64,000 bases of DNA, from contig CALUZV010000007.1 in the NCBI GenBank assembly GCA_944325345.1, positions 1-64,000 on the forward strand, read 5' to 3'. Both the position numbers and the translations under genes were made by a program. This stretch comes from an uncultured Parabacteroides sp. Its GTDB lineage: Bacteria; Bacteroidota; Bacteroidia; Bacteroidales; Tannerellaceae. Shown here piece by piece: positions 9,037 through 17,707 of this stretch. How positions within the stretch are numbered: the stretch's first letter is position 1; every line of letters starts with the position of its first letter. Below the pieces are notes generated by a model. That model saw only the letters and a list, made by a program, of their open reading frames with translations, did not search any database and was not told where the DNA came from.

Positions 9037-9909
9037 ATGAATACAGATTTAGTATCAGTAATTATTACTACTCATAATAGATTGACTCTTTTGCAAAGAG
9101 CTATAAATAGTGTTTATTCTCAAACTTATAAATCTATAGAATTGATTGTTGTGGATGATGCTTCAACTGATGATACTCCATTGTTTTGTCAAAAACAGTC
9201 ATTTCGTTATGTTTACATTTCTCCGAAAGAAAGTAAAGGTGGAAACTATGCAAGGAATCAGGGTATTCGATTGGCAAAGGGAACTTATATAGCTTTTTTG
9301 GATGATGATGATTATTGGTTGCCAACAAAAATAGAAAAGCAAGTTGAATTGATAAAGGAAAAGAAGAATGAATTAGTTTTTTGTGCTAAAAGATTTGAGT
9401 TTGTTGAAAAATCAGATATAAAATATGTTGATGTATTTCCCAAGTTTATAAATTCTGGTGATTTGAGTAATCGAATCTTATATACAACCGTTGCAACTAC
9501 TTCTGATATCTTGGTAGCACGAAAAGCTTTATTTGAAGTAGGACTATTTGATGAAAGTCTTCATTTTTGGCAAGAATATGAGCTAATGATTAGGCTAGCT
9601 CAGCGGAGTCCTTTTTATTTTGTAAATGAAATATTGTGTGTTTATCGAATAGACGTGAAGGATAAGCAGCGCTTGACGAATTTATATTTACCTTGGCAGA
9701 ATGCTGTGAAATATATTTATCAGAAACATAGAAATTTATATCTTAGATTGAGTCCAATTGAACGTGTAAGAGTTCATTTGAGAATTTTAGTTGATGCAGC
9801 TAAACGATGTAAGGCATCTGGATTTAAGTGTAAATATTATCAGAAATATTTTACTTGGTTCGTTTTTTCTCTTCCACTTAGAATTTGGGATAGATTTGTA
9901 TTACGATAA
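9037..9909 (+). CDS. Family 2 glycosyltransferase
   Basis: A 290-residue GT-A fold enzyme. The nucleotide-sugar binding start VSVIITTHNRLTLLQRAINSV, the VVDDASTDDT block (about residues 38-47) and the metal-binding DDDDYW motif (about 88-93) are present. A later EYELMIRLA stretch (about 179-187) probably carries the catalytic acid. It would add one sugar to the lipid-linked repeat unit on the cytoplasmic side. The donor cannot be told from sequence. It lies between wzy and glf in the AT-rich core. Confidence 0.9.
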   Translation: MNTDLVSVIITTHNRLTLLQRAINSVYSQTYKSIELIVVDDASTDDTPLFCQKQSFRYVYISPKESKGGNYARNQGIRLAKGTYIAFLDDDDYWLPTKIEKQVELIKEKKNELVFCAKRFEFVEKSDIKYVDVFPKFINSGDLSNRILYTTVATTSDILVARKALFEVGLFDESLHFWQEYELMIRLAQRSPFYFVNEILCVYRIDVKDKQRLTNLYLPWQNAVKYIYQKHRNLYLRLSPIERVRVHLRILVDAAKRCKASGFKCKYYQKYFTWFVFSLPLRIWDRFVLR

Positions 9910-9922
9910 ATAAATTATATGG

Positions 9923-11047
9923 ATGAAAAAGTATGATTATTTGATTGTTGGTTCTGGTTTATTTGGGGCTACATTTGCTTATATGGCTAAACAGAGAGGT
10001 AAGAAGTGTTTAGTGATAGACAAGCGTCGCAATTTAGGTGGAAACTTGTATTGTGAAAATATAGAGGGTATTAATGTACACAAATACGGGGCTCATATTT
10101 TTCATACAAGCAACAAAAAGGTATGGGACTTCGTGAATTCTATTGTAGAATTTAATCGTTATACTAATTCTCCTATAGCAAATTTTAGAGATGAACTTTA
10201 TAGTTTGCCTTTTAATATGAATACTTTTTATCAGATATGGGGAGTCAAAACGCCAAAAGAAGCTAAGGAGAAAATAGAAGAGCAGAGATATGATGTTCTG
10301 CAGAAGATGAAGGCCGAGGGAGTTCTTGCTCCTCGAAATTTGGAAGAACAAGCACTTTTGTTAGTTGGCAAAGATATTTATAATAAACTGATTAAGGGTT
10401 ATACAGAAAAACAATGGGGGCGTCCTTGTGTTGAACTTCCTGCGTTTATAATTAAGCGTTTGCCTATTCGTTTTACTTTTGATAATAATTATTTTTCTGA
10501 TAGATATCAGGGTGTTCCTATAGGTGGATATAATGAATTGATTGGAGGACTTCTGAAGAATATAGAAACTAAGGTAGATACAGACTTTTTTGTAGATAGA
10601 ACTTATTGGGAGTCTGTGTCAGATAAAATAGTTTTTACTGGTAAAGTCGATGAATTTTATAATTATTGTTTTGGTAAATTGGAATATAGAAGTGTTCGTT
10701 TTGAAGAAGAAATTTTGAATACTGCAAATTATCAAGGAAATGCAGTAGTGAATTTTACTGATATTGATATTCCTTATACTAGAATTATAGAGCATAAACA
10801 TTTTGAGAATTTTGGACAAGATGTATATAATATAAGGAATACAGTTATATCTAAAGAATATCCTATTGAATGGAAAGAGGGTATTGAACCATTTTATCCT
10901 ATAAATGATGAAAAGAATATGAAGTTATACAATTTATATAAAGAATTAGTTGATAAAGAAACTTCTGTTTTATTTGGTGGAAGGTTAGCTGAGTATAAAT
11001 ATTATGATATGCACCAAATAATTGATAAAGTTTTTTCTCTTTTTTAA
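9923..11047 (+). CDS. glf: UDP-galactopyranose mutase
   Basis: A flavoenzyme of 374 residues that converts UDP-galactopyranose to UDP-galactofuranose. The FAD-binding start YLIVGSGLFGATFAY (about 5-19), VIDKRRNLGGN (about 32-42), the HKYGAHIFHT block (about 53-62) and the C-terminal LFGGRLAEYKYYDM motif (about 350-363) are diagnostic. The glycosyltransferase 2 nt downstream has galactofuranosyltransferase features, so the capsule probably contains Galf. Confidence 0.97.
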   Translation: MKKYDYLIVGSGLFGATFAYMAKQRGKKCLVIDKRRNLGGNLYCENIEGINVHKYGAHIFHTSNKKVWDFVNSIVEFNRYTNSPIANFRDELYSLPFNMNTFYQIWGVKTPKEAKEKIEEQRYDVLQKMKAEGVLAPRNLEEQALLLVGKDIYNKLIKGYTEKQWGRPCVELPAFIIKRLPIRFTFDNNYFSDRYQGVPIGGYNELIGGLLKNIETKVDTDFFVDRTYWESVSDKIVFTGKVDEFYNYCFGKLEYRSVRFEEEILNTANYQGNAVVNFTDIDIPYTRIIEHKHFENFGQDVYNIRNTVISKEYPIEWKEGIEPFYPINDEKNMKLYNLYKELVDKETSVLFGGRLAEYKYYDMHQIIDKVFSLF

Positions 11048-11049
11048 GT

Positions 11050-11943
11050 ATGAAGAAAGTTGCTGTAATTGTTGTAACTTATAATCGATTGGAGTTACTT
11101 AAGGAGGTAATAGCATCTCTTAGAATTCAATCTTATACAGATAGTGATATAATTGTTGTCGATAATTCTTCAACAGATGGTACAAATGCTTGGCTAAAGC
11201 AGCAAAATGATCTTATCGTTCTCACACAAAAAAATTTAGGTGGCGCTGGAGGTTTTTATACGGGAATTAAATATGCTTGTGAAAATGCCTATTCCTATGT
11301 CTGGTTAATGGATGACGATGTAGTTTGCGGAAGCGATGCCTTATCTGAATTAGTAAAATCGATAACACTATTGGATGATATAGGTTTTGTATGTAGTAGG
11401 GTTAGGTCTGTAGATGGTTTTCCAATGAATGTTCCTCGAGTTTACGATAGACCCTCAAAGAATGGTTATATAGATGCTTTTGACTATATTCATCCGGACG
11501 GAATGCTTCGAGTTTCTTTTGCAACTTTCGTTTCCATATTGATTCCTACGCGAGTTGTCTATGAACTCGGTTTACCTATTAAGGAATACTTTATTTGGGG
11601 TGATGATAGTGAATATACTGAACGAATATCCTTGAAGTATCCATGCTATTTGGCTTGTAAGAGTCTGGTAATACATAAACGCTCGTTGCAAACTTCTTTG
11701 GATTTTGAACATGAGAAGAATCCTTTTCGATTGCGTAATTATTACTATTTCTTTAGAAATGCACTATTCACTTCGATTAAAAATAAAAACTATTTAAGAT
11801 TAATGAAGCTTATCGCTTATGACACTTTCTTGCTAATGAAATTTCTTTTATTATTTAAATGGAAGCATTTTGCGATTCTTTTGCAATCAATGAGTTCTTT
11901 ATTCGTTTTTCATCCCAAGATTATGTATCCTGAAAGGATTTAA
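11050..11943 (+). CDS. Glycosyltransferase family 2, galactofuranosyltransferase-like
   Basis: A 297-residue GT2 protein starting 2 nt after glf. It begins KKVAVIVVTYNRLELLKEV and has the NLGGAGGFYTG motif (about residues 62-72) and WLMDDDV (about 88-94) that are typical of GlfT2-like and rhamnosyltransferase-like enzymes. A WGDDSEYTER motif (about 182-191) is a good candidate for the catalytic base region. Pairing with glf makes UDP-Galf the likely donor, but this is inferred from context and motifs, not proven. Confidence 0.88.
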   Translation: MKKVAVIVVTYNRLELLKEVIASLRIQSYTDSDIIVVDNSSTDGTNAWLKQQNDLIVLTQKNLGGAGGFYTGIKYACENAYSYVWLMDDDVVCGSDALSELVKSITLLDDIGFVCSRVRSVDGFPMNVPRVYDRPSKNGYIDAFDYIHPDGMLRVSFATFVSILIPTRVVYELGLPIKEYFIWGDDSEYTERISLKYPCYLACKSLVIHKRSLQTSLDFEHEKNPFRLRNYYYFFRNALFTSIKNKNYLRLMKLIAYDTFLLMKFLLLFKWKHFAILLQSMSSLFVFHPKIMYPERI

Positions 11944-12000
11944 TTAATTTGTAGTGTAATTGTTTCGGATTGTATAAATATCTTATTTAAATAGTCATAA

Positions 12001-13134
12001 ATGAAAATTTTGCATTCTGGTTCTCTTGATGTTAAATCCGGCGGCCCTGCATTAAGTACTTATCTAACCATCAAAGGTTTAGTACACGCAGGAGTGCAAT
12101 CTGAACTCTTAATGCCTCCTTTGGATAAGAATGGAGCATTACTTGCAAATGATATTTCCATTCATTATACATCAGATATAAAGAATACTCGTTGGGGATA
12201 TATGCCTCAATTGCCTTACACCTTGATGCAATTACCTGAATATGACTTGTTTCATATACAAGGCCTTTGGCTATATTTGGGTCATGGTGTAGCTTCATTT
12301 GCCCGCAAACAGAATAAGCCTTATGTTATTAGTTTGCGTGGTATGCTTTATCCACAGGCGTTAGCACATTCAGCTTTGATTAAGAAGATTTCATTACTTC
12401 TCTATCAGCGTACTGATTTGCAACGAGCCGCTTGCATACAAGCGACTTGTAAAGAAGAGTTGGAGTATTATCGAGAGTTAGGCTTTTCTAATCCAGTAGC
12501 TGTATTACCAAATCCGATAGATATGGAAGGTCTCATTGAATGTCCTATTCAGTCTCCTCAAAAATTGAGAATTGGATATTTAGGTAGGGTTCATCCTCGG
12601 AAGCGAATTGAACGCTTGATTTATGCTTTTGATGCTTTACGCGATGAATTGAAAGAAGCAGAATTGCTTATTATTGGAGCTGGAGATGAGCAATACGAAC
12701 AATTTTTAAGGAACGAAGTTATTCGTTTAAATTTGACAAATGTAAGATTTGCTGGATTCCTTACAGGAGAAGAGAAAGATAAGGCCATTTTGTCTCTAAG
12801 CTTTTTAGTTGTTCCCAGTGATTTTGAAAATTTTGGTAATATCGTAACAGAAGCCTTGGTACGAGGTGTTCCAGTAATTGCATCAAAAGGTATGCCTTGG
12901 CAAGAACTAGAAGAATGCCATTGTGGATGGTGGATTGATAATGATCAAGAAACAATCAATAAAACTTTACATATTGCTATGAATATACCAGAATCCGAGC
13001 GAATAGAAATGGGAATGAATGGTAAACAACTTGTTGTAGAGAAATATTCAGTTGATAGCTTAGGAGGAAAGATGAAACGACTTTACGAATGGATTCTTTA
13101 TGGTGGTACTAAACCGGATTTTATTTATGATTGA
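12001..13134 (+). CDS. Family 4 (group 1) glycosyltransferase
   Basis: A GT-B fold enzyme of 377 residues. The N-terminal part has the KSGGPALSTY glycine-rich acceptor-domain start. The C-terminal donor domain has IGYLGRVHPRKRIERLI (about residues 190-206) and the E-x7-E-like block PSDFENFGNIVTEALVRGVP (about 263-282). These features are typical of retaining transferases such as WcaC/WcaI-like mannosyl- or fucosyltransferases. It is followed by a three-gene cassette unrelated to sugar chemistry, so it marks the left edge of that insertion. Confidence 0.9.
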   Translation: MKILHSGSLDVKSGGPALSTYLTIKGLVHAGVQSELLMPPLDKNGALLANDISIHYTSDIKNTRWGYMPQLPYTLMQLPEYDLFHIQGLWLYLGHGVASFARKQNKPYVISLRGMLYPQALAHSALIKKISLLLYQRTDLQRAACIQATCKEELEYYRELGFSNPVAVLPNPIDMEGLIECPIQSPQKLRIGYLGRVHPRKRIERLIYAFDALRDELKEAELLIIGAGDEQYEQFLRNEVIRLNLTNVRFAGFLTGEEKDKAILSLSFLVVPSDFENFGNIVTEALVRGVPVIASKGMPWQELEECHCGWWIDNDQETINKTLHIAMNIPESERIEMGMNGKQLVVEKYSVDSLGGKMKRLYEWILYGGTKPDFIYD

Positions 13135-13170
13135 ATTTTGTATTTTGTTTAAAGCATATTTTTTTTGATA

Positions 13171-14046
13171 ATGAAATATGATAATAAGATTGCGCCTATC
13201 TTGAAATATGCACAAAAGGTTGTAATTAGCCCTTCCAATATTTATACCATTGATAATCCGGATGTTTTGTTGATAGCAAATGGTAATCTCTTTGGCTTAT
13301 TCATTCCAACGGAGAGTGAAATTCAAAAAGTGGACTTGCTGGTAAGGAGAATTATGGTGTCCCGTCTTGCCTATGTAGAAAACATGAAGACCCTGTTACT
13401 GTCGGAAAATGAGCATTTCCTGCATGAGAATTTTTCTCTTCTCAACCGGATATGCCATCGGATATTGGATAATAATGCAAATGAATACCGGTTAATCTTC
13501 GAAAGAGATAGATTTGAATCGAATATACCCAATATCGGAGCCAAAATAAGAGCCAAGCAAGCTAGACTATATGCCCGAAATCTTCGGATTTATGAATTGG
13601 GACAGGAGGAAAAGCAAGCTTTTGCTTCTTTTTCGATTGACAAGCGATTTACAGACGGAGCGGTAGTGGAAAGTTGGTCTCACTCGCAAGTCTGCGTTAA
13701 GGAAGCCTATATAATCGATGATTTTCTTGTTGCCTTTAAGCGGAAAACCACGATGACATTCAAAAAGGCATTCAACAACCTGATGACGCTCTCATTTTTC
13801 ATGAATTATGCTATACACGGCGATGGGGAAGTTTCTTACAAAAAAACATTGGAATATCCCAAAATGATAAATAGCGACTTCTCTTTTTTCAGGGGAAATG
13901 ACAATGATCCTAATAAATACATCCGGATCTTGGCGTTTATGGGATTATCGCCTATCCAGGCGGATTCATTAGATATCTGTTTCAATATAAAAGAAAAATC
14001 AAAACAAGAATGGCAAAATCGAAGAAATCCACAGAGACCCTTTTAG
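13171..14046 (+). CDS. Unknown protein, first gene of HEPN/GIY-YIG cassette
   Basis: A 291-residue soluble protein that I cannot assign. The TTG at 13165 is less likely than the ATG at 13171. Near the N-terminus there is a strand-turn-strand segment, DNPDVLLIANGNLFGLFIP (about residues 29-47). It resembles the core hairpin of PD-(D/E)XK nucleases, but the second acidic and Lys positions are not conserved (FIP instead of a form such as EVK), so this is only a hint. The middle is helical and charged. The gene overlaps the next one by 37 nt, implying translational coupling. Neither this gene nor its two partners resembles a carbohydrate gene. Confidence 0.6.
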   Translation: MKYDNKIAPILKYAQKVVISPSNIYTIDNPDVLLIANGNLFGLFIPTESEIQKVDLLVRRIMVSRLAYVENMKTLLLSENEHFLHENFSLLNRICHRILDNNANEYRLIFERDRFESNIPNIGAKIRAKQARLYARNLRIYELGQEEKQAFASFSIDKRFTDGAVVESWSHSQVCVKEAYIIDDFLVAFKRKTTMTFKKAFNNLMTLSFFMNYAIHGDGEVSYKKTLEYPKMINSDFSFFRGNDNDPNKYIRILAFMGLSPIQADSLDICFNIKEKSKQEWQNRRNPQRPF

Positions 14047-14459
14047 TTCAGTTAGAAAGTTTTTGTAGGAATAATGAGCAAAAAGATCGATACAACGACA
14101 TTGAGTCGGAGCATAACGTATATAATAAGGTGGAACGACAGACGAAATCCGATGGCCAACGGTTGTACAGAGTGTTGCACGCTACCCGTATGTTAGATAC
14201 AAGCCTGCAATTATTTTTGGATATACATAATTGTCGTAAGGGACATTCCATTGGAGAATATCTGGCTGACCTTTCGAAAAAAAATGCTGGTTTATTGCCT
14301 CTTAATGGATATTTGAAAGAGCGTTTTAAAAAGGATATTGCTAATGTAAGAAACTTATATATGCATTCTTCTAACAAATTTCCACGAGAAGGTGAAGTAA
14401 ATGCTTTGAAAAGCTCTATTCATGAGTGTTTGCAAGCTGTTTTGAATCTGAAAAAATGA
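14010..14459 (+). CDS. HEPN-like domain protein
   Basis: An all-helical protein of 149 residues. Near the C-terminus it has RNLYMH (R114, N115, H119), an exact match to the RNxxxH catalytic motif of HEPN ribonucleases, set in the usual helix context (KDIANVRNLYMHSS). HEPN proteins act as RNA-cutting toxins or effectors in toxin-antitoxin, abortive-infection and CRISPR systems. Its start overlaps the upstream gene by 37 nt. The third gene of the cassette follows after 53 nt. The segment GHSIGE (about 77-82) is repeated in the downstream protein. HEPN assignment rests on motif and helical pattern only. Confidence 0.6.
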   Translation: MAKSKKSTETLLVQLESFCRNNEQKDRYNDIESEHNVYNKVERQTKSDGQRLYRVLHATRMLDTSLQLFLDIHNCRKGHSIGEYLADLSKKNAGLLPLNGYLKERFKKDIANVRNLYMHSSNKFPREGEVNALKSSIHECLQAVLNLKK

Positions 14460-14512
14460 ATATTTTAATGATGTTTATTTATTTATAAGTGATAATGTAA
14501 ATTTAGAATAAA

Positions 14513-15211
14513 ATGGAAAAATGTACGACTTTTTGGCAGTCTAAAACCAATTCAAATTTAATTAGAGTTCTGTATGTATCACCTACGTCTTGGAGTAAAA
14601 CAATGATGGCGGATATAAATAGAGCTGATTTTGATGAACAAATTACTCTCTATAACGGGGATAATGAATCTTGTAGGACGATTATTAGTGAATTTATTGT
14701 GGAACAGTTTTTTGATTCTGGCAGTTATAGACAAATATCGCAGGATGGATATAATCGTTCTATTATTGATGAAGTGATAGAAATCATTGATAAGAATAAT
14801 GAAAGTAATGAATATTCGACATTAAAACTTCATATCATTTCAGCCTTACAATATAATTATTATTATATAAATGCGAGATATTGGCCTGAGGACGATATAA
14901 AAACTGGAATTGATTTTGTTTTTAAATCGGGGCATTCCATTGGAGAAAGAACGGATGCCTTTTATTGTGGCATCACTAATGATCTTGATATCCGAATGCA
15001 ACAACATCGAGAAGAAGATTTTGAAATCTTAAATAATAAAGTTTATGCTTGGATTTGTCCAACTGCTTTAGTCGCTGCAGAAATTGAACATTGGGCAGAT
15101 GATTCTGTTAAGTTTGATGTAGGGAAAACTCATAATAAAGGTAATGGCGGTGAAGATGATTCTGTTATAGTTTATTTATTGAAGAAAGGAAACCTCGTTA
15201 CGAAAAAATGA
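14513..15211 (+). CDS. GIY-YIG-like nuclease-fold protein
   Basis: A 232-residue protein with an unassigned N-terminal half (about 1-135) and a C-terminal segment resembling the GIY-YIG endonuclease core. FYCGITNDLDIRMQQH (150-165) supplies the second half-motif, the conserved Arg (R161) and His (H165), and AAEIEHW (188-194) supplies the Glu (E190 or E192) expected in the later helix. The first GIY strand is not obvious, so activity is uncertain. It is the third gene of the cassette with the HEPN-like protein, all on the capsule strand. Confidence 0.55.
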   Translation: MEKCTTFWQSKTNSNLIRVLYVSPTSWSKTMMADINRADFDEQITLYNGDNESCRTIISEFIVEQFFDSGSYRQISQDGYNRSIIDEVIEIIDKNNESNEYSTLKLHIISALQYNYYYINARYWPEDDIKTGIDFVFKSGHSIGERTDAFYCGITNDLDIRMQQHREEDFEILNNKVYAWICPTALVAAEIEHWADDSVKFDVGKTHNKGNGGEDDSVIVYLLKKGNLVTKK

Positions 15212-15243
15212 ATTATAATAGGGGAGGATACTTTATTAATATT

Positions 15244-15804
15244 ATGGAAGATAATAATAGAATCGATCTTTCTAAATACCACAACGCCCTTAGTCGGAAG
15301 CATCAAATAATCCGGATGCTATGGGCAATGATATGGGGATTGTTTGCCCGTCCTTTACCCCGTAGCATCGGGAGTGGCTGGAAACGTTTCTTATTGCGTT
15401 TGTTTGGAGCAAAGATTGATTCTACTGCAGTTGTTTATTCTTCGGCAAAGGTGTATTATCCAGCGAATTTAATTATGGAGCGTTATGCCTGTCTTGCTTC
15501 AGATGTTGATTGTTATAATGTCGATATAATACGAATTGGGGCAAATACAACGGTTTCGCAAGGTGCTTATCTCTGTACTGCGAGCCACGATATAACTAAC
15601 CCATTGAATCCATTAATCACAGCACCGATTATTATTGAAGACCAAGCTTGGATTGCTGCCGATGCTTTCGTCAGTATGGGCGTTACTATTGGCCAAGGCG
15701 CCGTAGTTGGTGCTCGGGCTGCTGTATTCAAAGACGTAGAACCTTGGACAGTCGTCGGCGGAAATCCCGCCAAATTCATCAAGAAGCGAATCCTCAAAGC
15801 ATAA
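15244..15804 (+). CDS. Hexapeptide-repeat acetyltransferase (WcaF/MaA-like)
   Basis: A left-handed beta-helix acetyltransferase of 186 residues. Hexapeptide turns run from about residue 55 to 175 (for example IIIEDQAWIAADAFVSMG and VTIGQGAVVGARAAV), with the usual CTASHDIT motif carrying the catalytic His (about 114-121). This layout matches WcaF-like colanic acid acetyltransferases that put O-acetyl groups on repeat-unit sugars using acetyl-CoA. An ATG at 15208 would add 12 residues and overlap the GIY-YIG-like gene; the ATG at 15244 gives the usual family N-terminus. It resumes the sugar genes after the cassette. Confidence 0.88.
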   Translation: MEDNNRIDLSKYHNALSRKHQIIRMLWAMIWGLFARPLPRSIGSGWKRFLLRLFGAKIDSTAVVYSSAKVYYPANLIMERYACLASDVDCYNVDIIRIGANTTVSQGAYLCTASHDITNPLNPLITAPIIIEDQAWIAADAFVSMGVTIGQGAVVGARAAVFKDVEPWTVVGGNPAKFIKKRILKA

Positions 15805-15808
15805 TGAT

Positions 15809-16726
15809 ATGTTAGACCTATCGGTTATCATCCTTACTTACAATGAGGAGATACATATTCGTCGTTGTTTGGAGAAAATAACTCCCATAGCAAAGGATAT
15901 CTTTATTATAGATAGTTTCTCAACGGATAGGACTTTGGAGATTACCAAAGAATACGATAAAGTTAAGATATTACAGCATCAATGGCCGGGAAATCAAGCG
16001 ACCCAGTTTAATTGGGCCTTAAGATATTTGAATATTCAAACTCAATGGGTATTACGCTTGGATGCTGATGAATATTTACTTCCGGAATTGATCGAAGAAC
16101 TTCAGAGGAAATTACCTTCTATGTCGGAGGATGTGAATGGCATCATTTTCAACCGCCGCCATATCTTTATGGATAAGTGGATGAAGCGTGGTATTTATCC
16201 GGTAAAATTGCTTCGTGTTTTTCGTTATGGGAAAGGAATGTGTGAGCAACGATTGATGGATGAACATATTCAGCTTACCGAAGGGAGGGCTGTAGAGTTT
16301 GACCATGATTTCTGCGACCATAACTTAAATAACTTATCCTGGTTCTGCCATAAGCATGTGAATTATGCCATTCGTGAGGCAGTCGATTTATTAGATATAG
16401 AATTGGATTTAACAGGTGCTGCAGAGAGTGATGAGAATAAGCAAATCAGTAAGCAGGCCCAGAAGAAACGAATGAAGAAGCATCAATATGCTAAGCAACC
16501 TCTATTCTGGCGTTCTTTCGCTTATTTCTGTTATCGCTATTTCTTAAAAGGTGCTTGTTTGGATGGTAAGATTGGATTTATTTGGACTTTCTTGCAAGGC
16601 TGGTGGTATCGTACTTTAGTCGATGCTAAAATATTTGAGATAAAAAGGATTTGCGGAAATGATAAAGATAAGATTCGTTCTTACTTGAAAGCGCAATATA
16701 ATATTTCATTGGACTGTATGAACTAA
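15809..16726 (+). CDS. Family 2 glycosyltransferase (WaaE/LgtF-like)
   Basis: A 305-residue GT2 enzyme. It has the ILTYNEEIHIRRCLE start, the FIIDSFSTDRT block (about 32-42) and the LRLDADEYL metal-binding motif (about 84-92). This NEE...DADE pattern is that of the WaaE/LgtF-like branch, whose members often transfer glucose to lipopolysaccharide core or capsule acceptors. The C-terminal part is basic and may be membrane-associated. It is 4 nt after the acetyltransferase and 17 nt before the SGNH gene. Confidence 0.88.
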   Translation: MLDLSVIILTYNEEIHIRRCLEKITPIAKDIFIIDSFSTDRTLEITKEYDKVKILQHQWPGNQATQFNWALRYLNIQTQWVLRLDADEYLLPELIEELQRKLPSMSEDVNGIIFNRRHIFMDKWMKRGIYPVKLLRVFRYGKGMCEQRLMDEHIQLTEGRAVEFDHDFCDHNLNNLSWFCHKHVNYAIREAVDLLDIELDLTGAAESDENKQISKQAQKKRMKKHQYAKQPLFWRSFAYFCYRYFLKGACLDGKIGFIWTFLQGWWYRTLVDAKIFEIKRICGNDKDKIRSYLKAQYNISLDCMN

Positions 16727-16743
16727 AGTAAATAGTATAAGAT

Positions 16744-17691
16744 ATGAAATTAATGTTAAAAATCGGGGGGGGGAGTATTTTAACATGTGTTATTTTATGT
16801 GAAGCTTTATTGCGTGTAAAGTGGGGATTTTGTGATACGGTATTGATGAGAGCAAGTGATAAATATGAATATATTGCACTGCCGAATCAGAATCGAATGC
16901 GTTTTGGAAATCATATATCCTATAATAGTTTATCCATGCGTTCTCCTGAAGTGAAAAAAGGAAGCATTAAGATATTGGGATTAGGGGATTCTGTTATCAA
17001 TGGTGGTGTCTTGACAGACCAAGATAGTTTGGCTACTACTATATTGTCTAATCGATTGTCGGATGCTTTAAGTCAAGATGTAGAAGTTCTGAATATTTCT
17101 GCCGGTTCTTGGGGACCGGATAATTGTAATGCATATTTGGATGAGAATGGTTGCTTTGATGCAATAGCCATGCTATTAGTTGTAAGTTCTCATGATGCAC
17201 ATGACAATATGGATTTTAAACCGATTGTAGGGATTAGTCCTTCATTTCCTGAAAAGCAATATTCTTTGGCTATAGTAGAATTATTTGATCGTTATCTTTT
17301 GCCAAGAATAGAGAATATAATTAAGAAGAAGACAAGGCAACAGCAATTAGCAGATTTTGAAAAGGAAGAAGGAATAAAGAAAACAGGGAAAGGATTTAAT
17401 GCAGGATTCTTAGCATTGAAGCATAAAGCGGATTCGCTTCATATCCCAATGATAATATATTTACATGCAGAACAATCTGAGCTAAAAAATAAGCAATATA
17501 ATTTACAAGGAGACGAAATTATAAATTTTGCAAGACTAAACAATATTACGATAGTAAAAGATTTGGATTCTGACTTAACGACGGATTGGTATCGAAAAGG
17601 GGATAATATTCATTTGTCTCAATATGGTCAATCTAAAATGGCAGAACTGATATATCCTTATTTACTGGAATATTGTGCAAAAAGAGAATAG
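16744..17691 (+). CDS. SGNH/GDSL hydrolase-like protein with a G9 tract
   Basis: A 315-residue protein with an N-terminal hydrophobic anchor or signal (about 1-24) followed by an SGNH domain. The nucleophile block is GLGDSVING (D82, S83), and the catalytic Asp/His pair is in GDNIHLSQYG (D287, H290). Such proteins are esterases or acyl-transfer partners that trim or add acetyl groups on surface polysaccharides, so it may work with the acyltransferase at 6716-7705. Nine consecutive G (16765-16773) encode Gly8-Gly10; a change of one base in either direction leads to an early stop, so expression may be phase variable. Confidence 0.8.
   Translation: MKLMLKIGGGSILTCVILCEALLRVKWGFCDTVLMRASDKYEYIALPNQNRMRFGNHISYNSLSMRSPEVKKGSIKILGLGDSVINGGVLTDQDSLATTILSNRLSDALSQDVEVLNISAGSWGPDNCNAYLDENGCFDAIAMLLVVSSHDAHDNMDFKPIVGISPSFPEKQYSLAIVELFDRYLLPRIENIIKKKTRQQQLADFEKEEGIKKTGKGFNAGFLALKHKADSLHIPMIIYLHAEQSELKNKQYNLQGDEIINFARLNNITIVKDLDSDLTTDWYRKGDNIHLSQYGQSKMAELIYPYLLEYCAKRE
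16765..16773 (+). repeat. G9 homopolymer tract, candidate phase-variation switch
   Basis: Nine G in a row starting at codon 8 of the SGNH gene. With eight G the frame reads into TAA within three codons after the tract; with ten G it reaches TGA about a dozen codons later. It is by far the longest G run noticed in the window and lies in an AT-rich setting, where chance occurrence is unlikely. Confidence 0.75.
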
Positions 17692-17707
17692 TCTATTTCA
17701 TGTTCTT

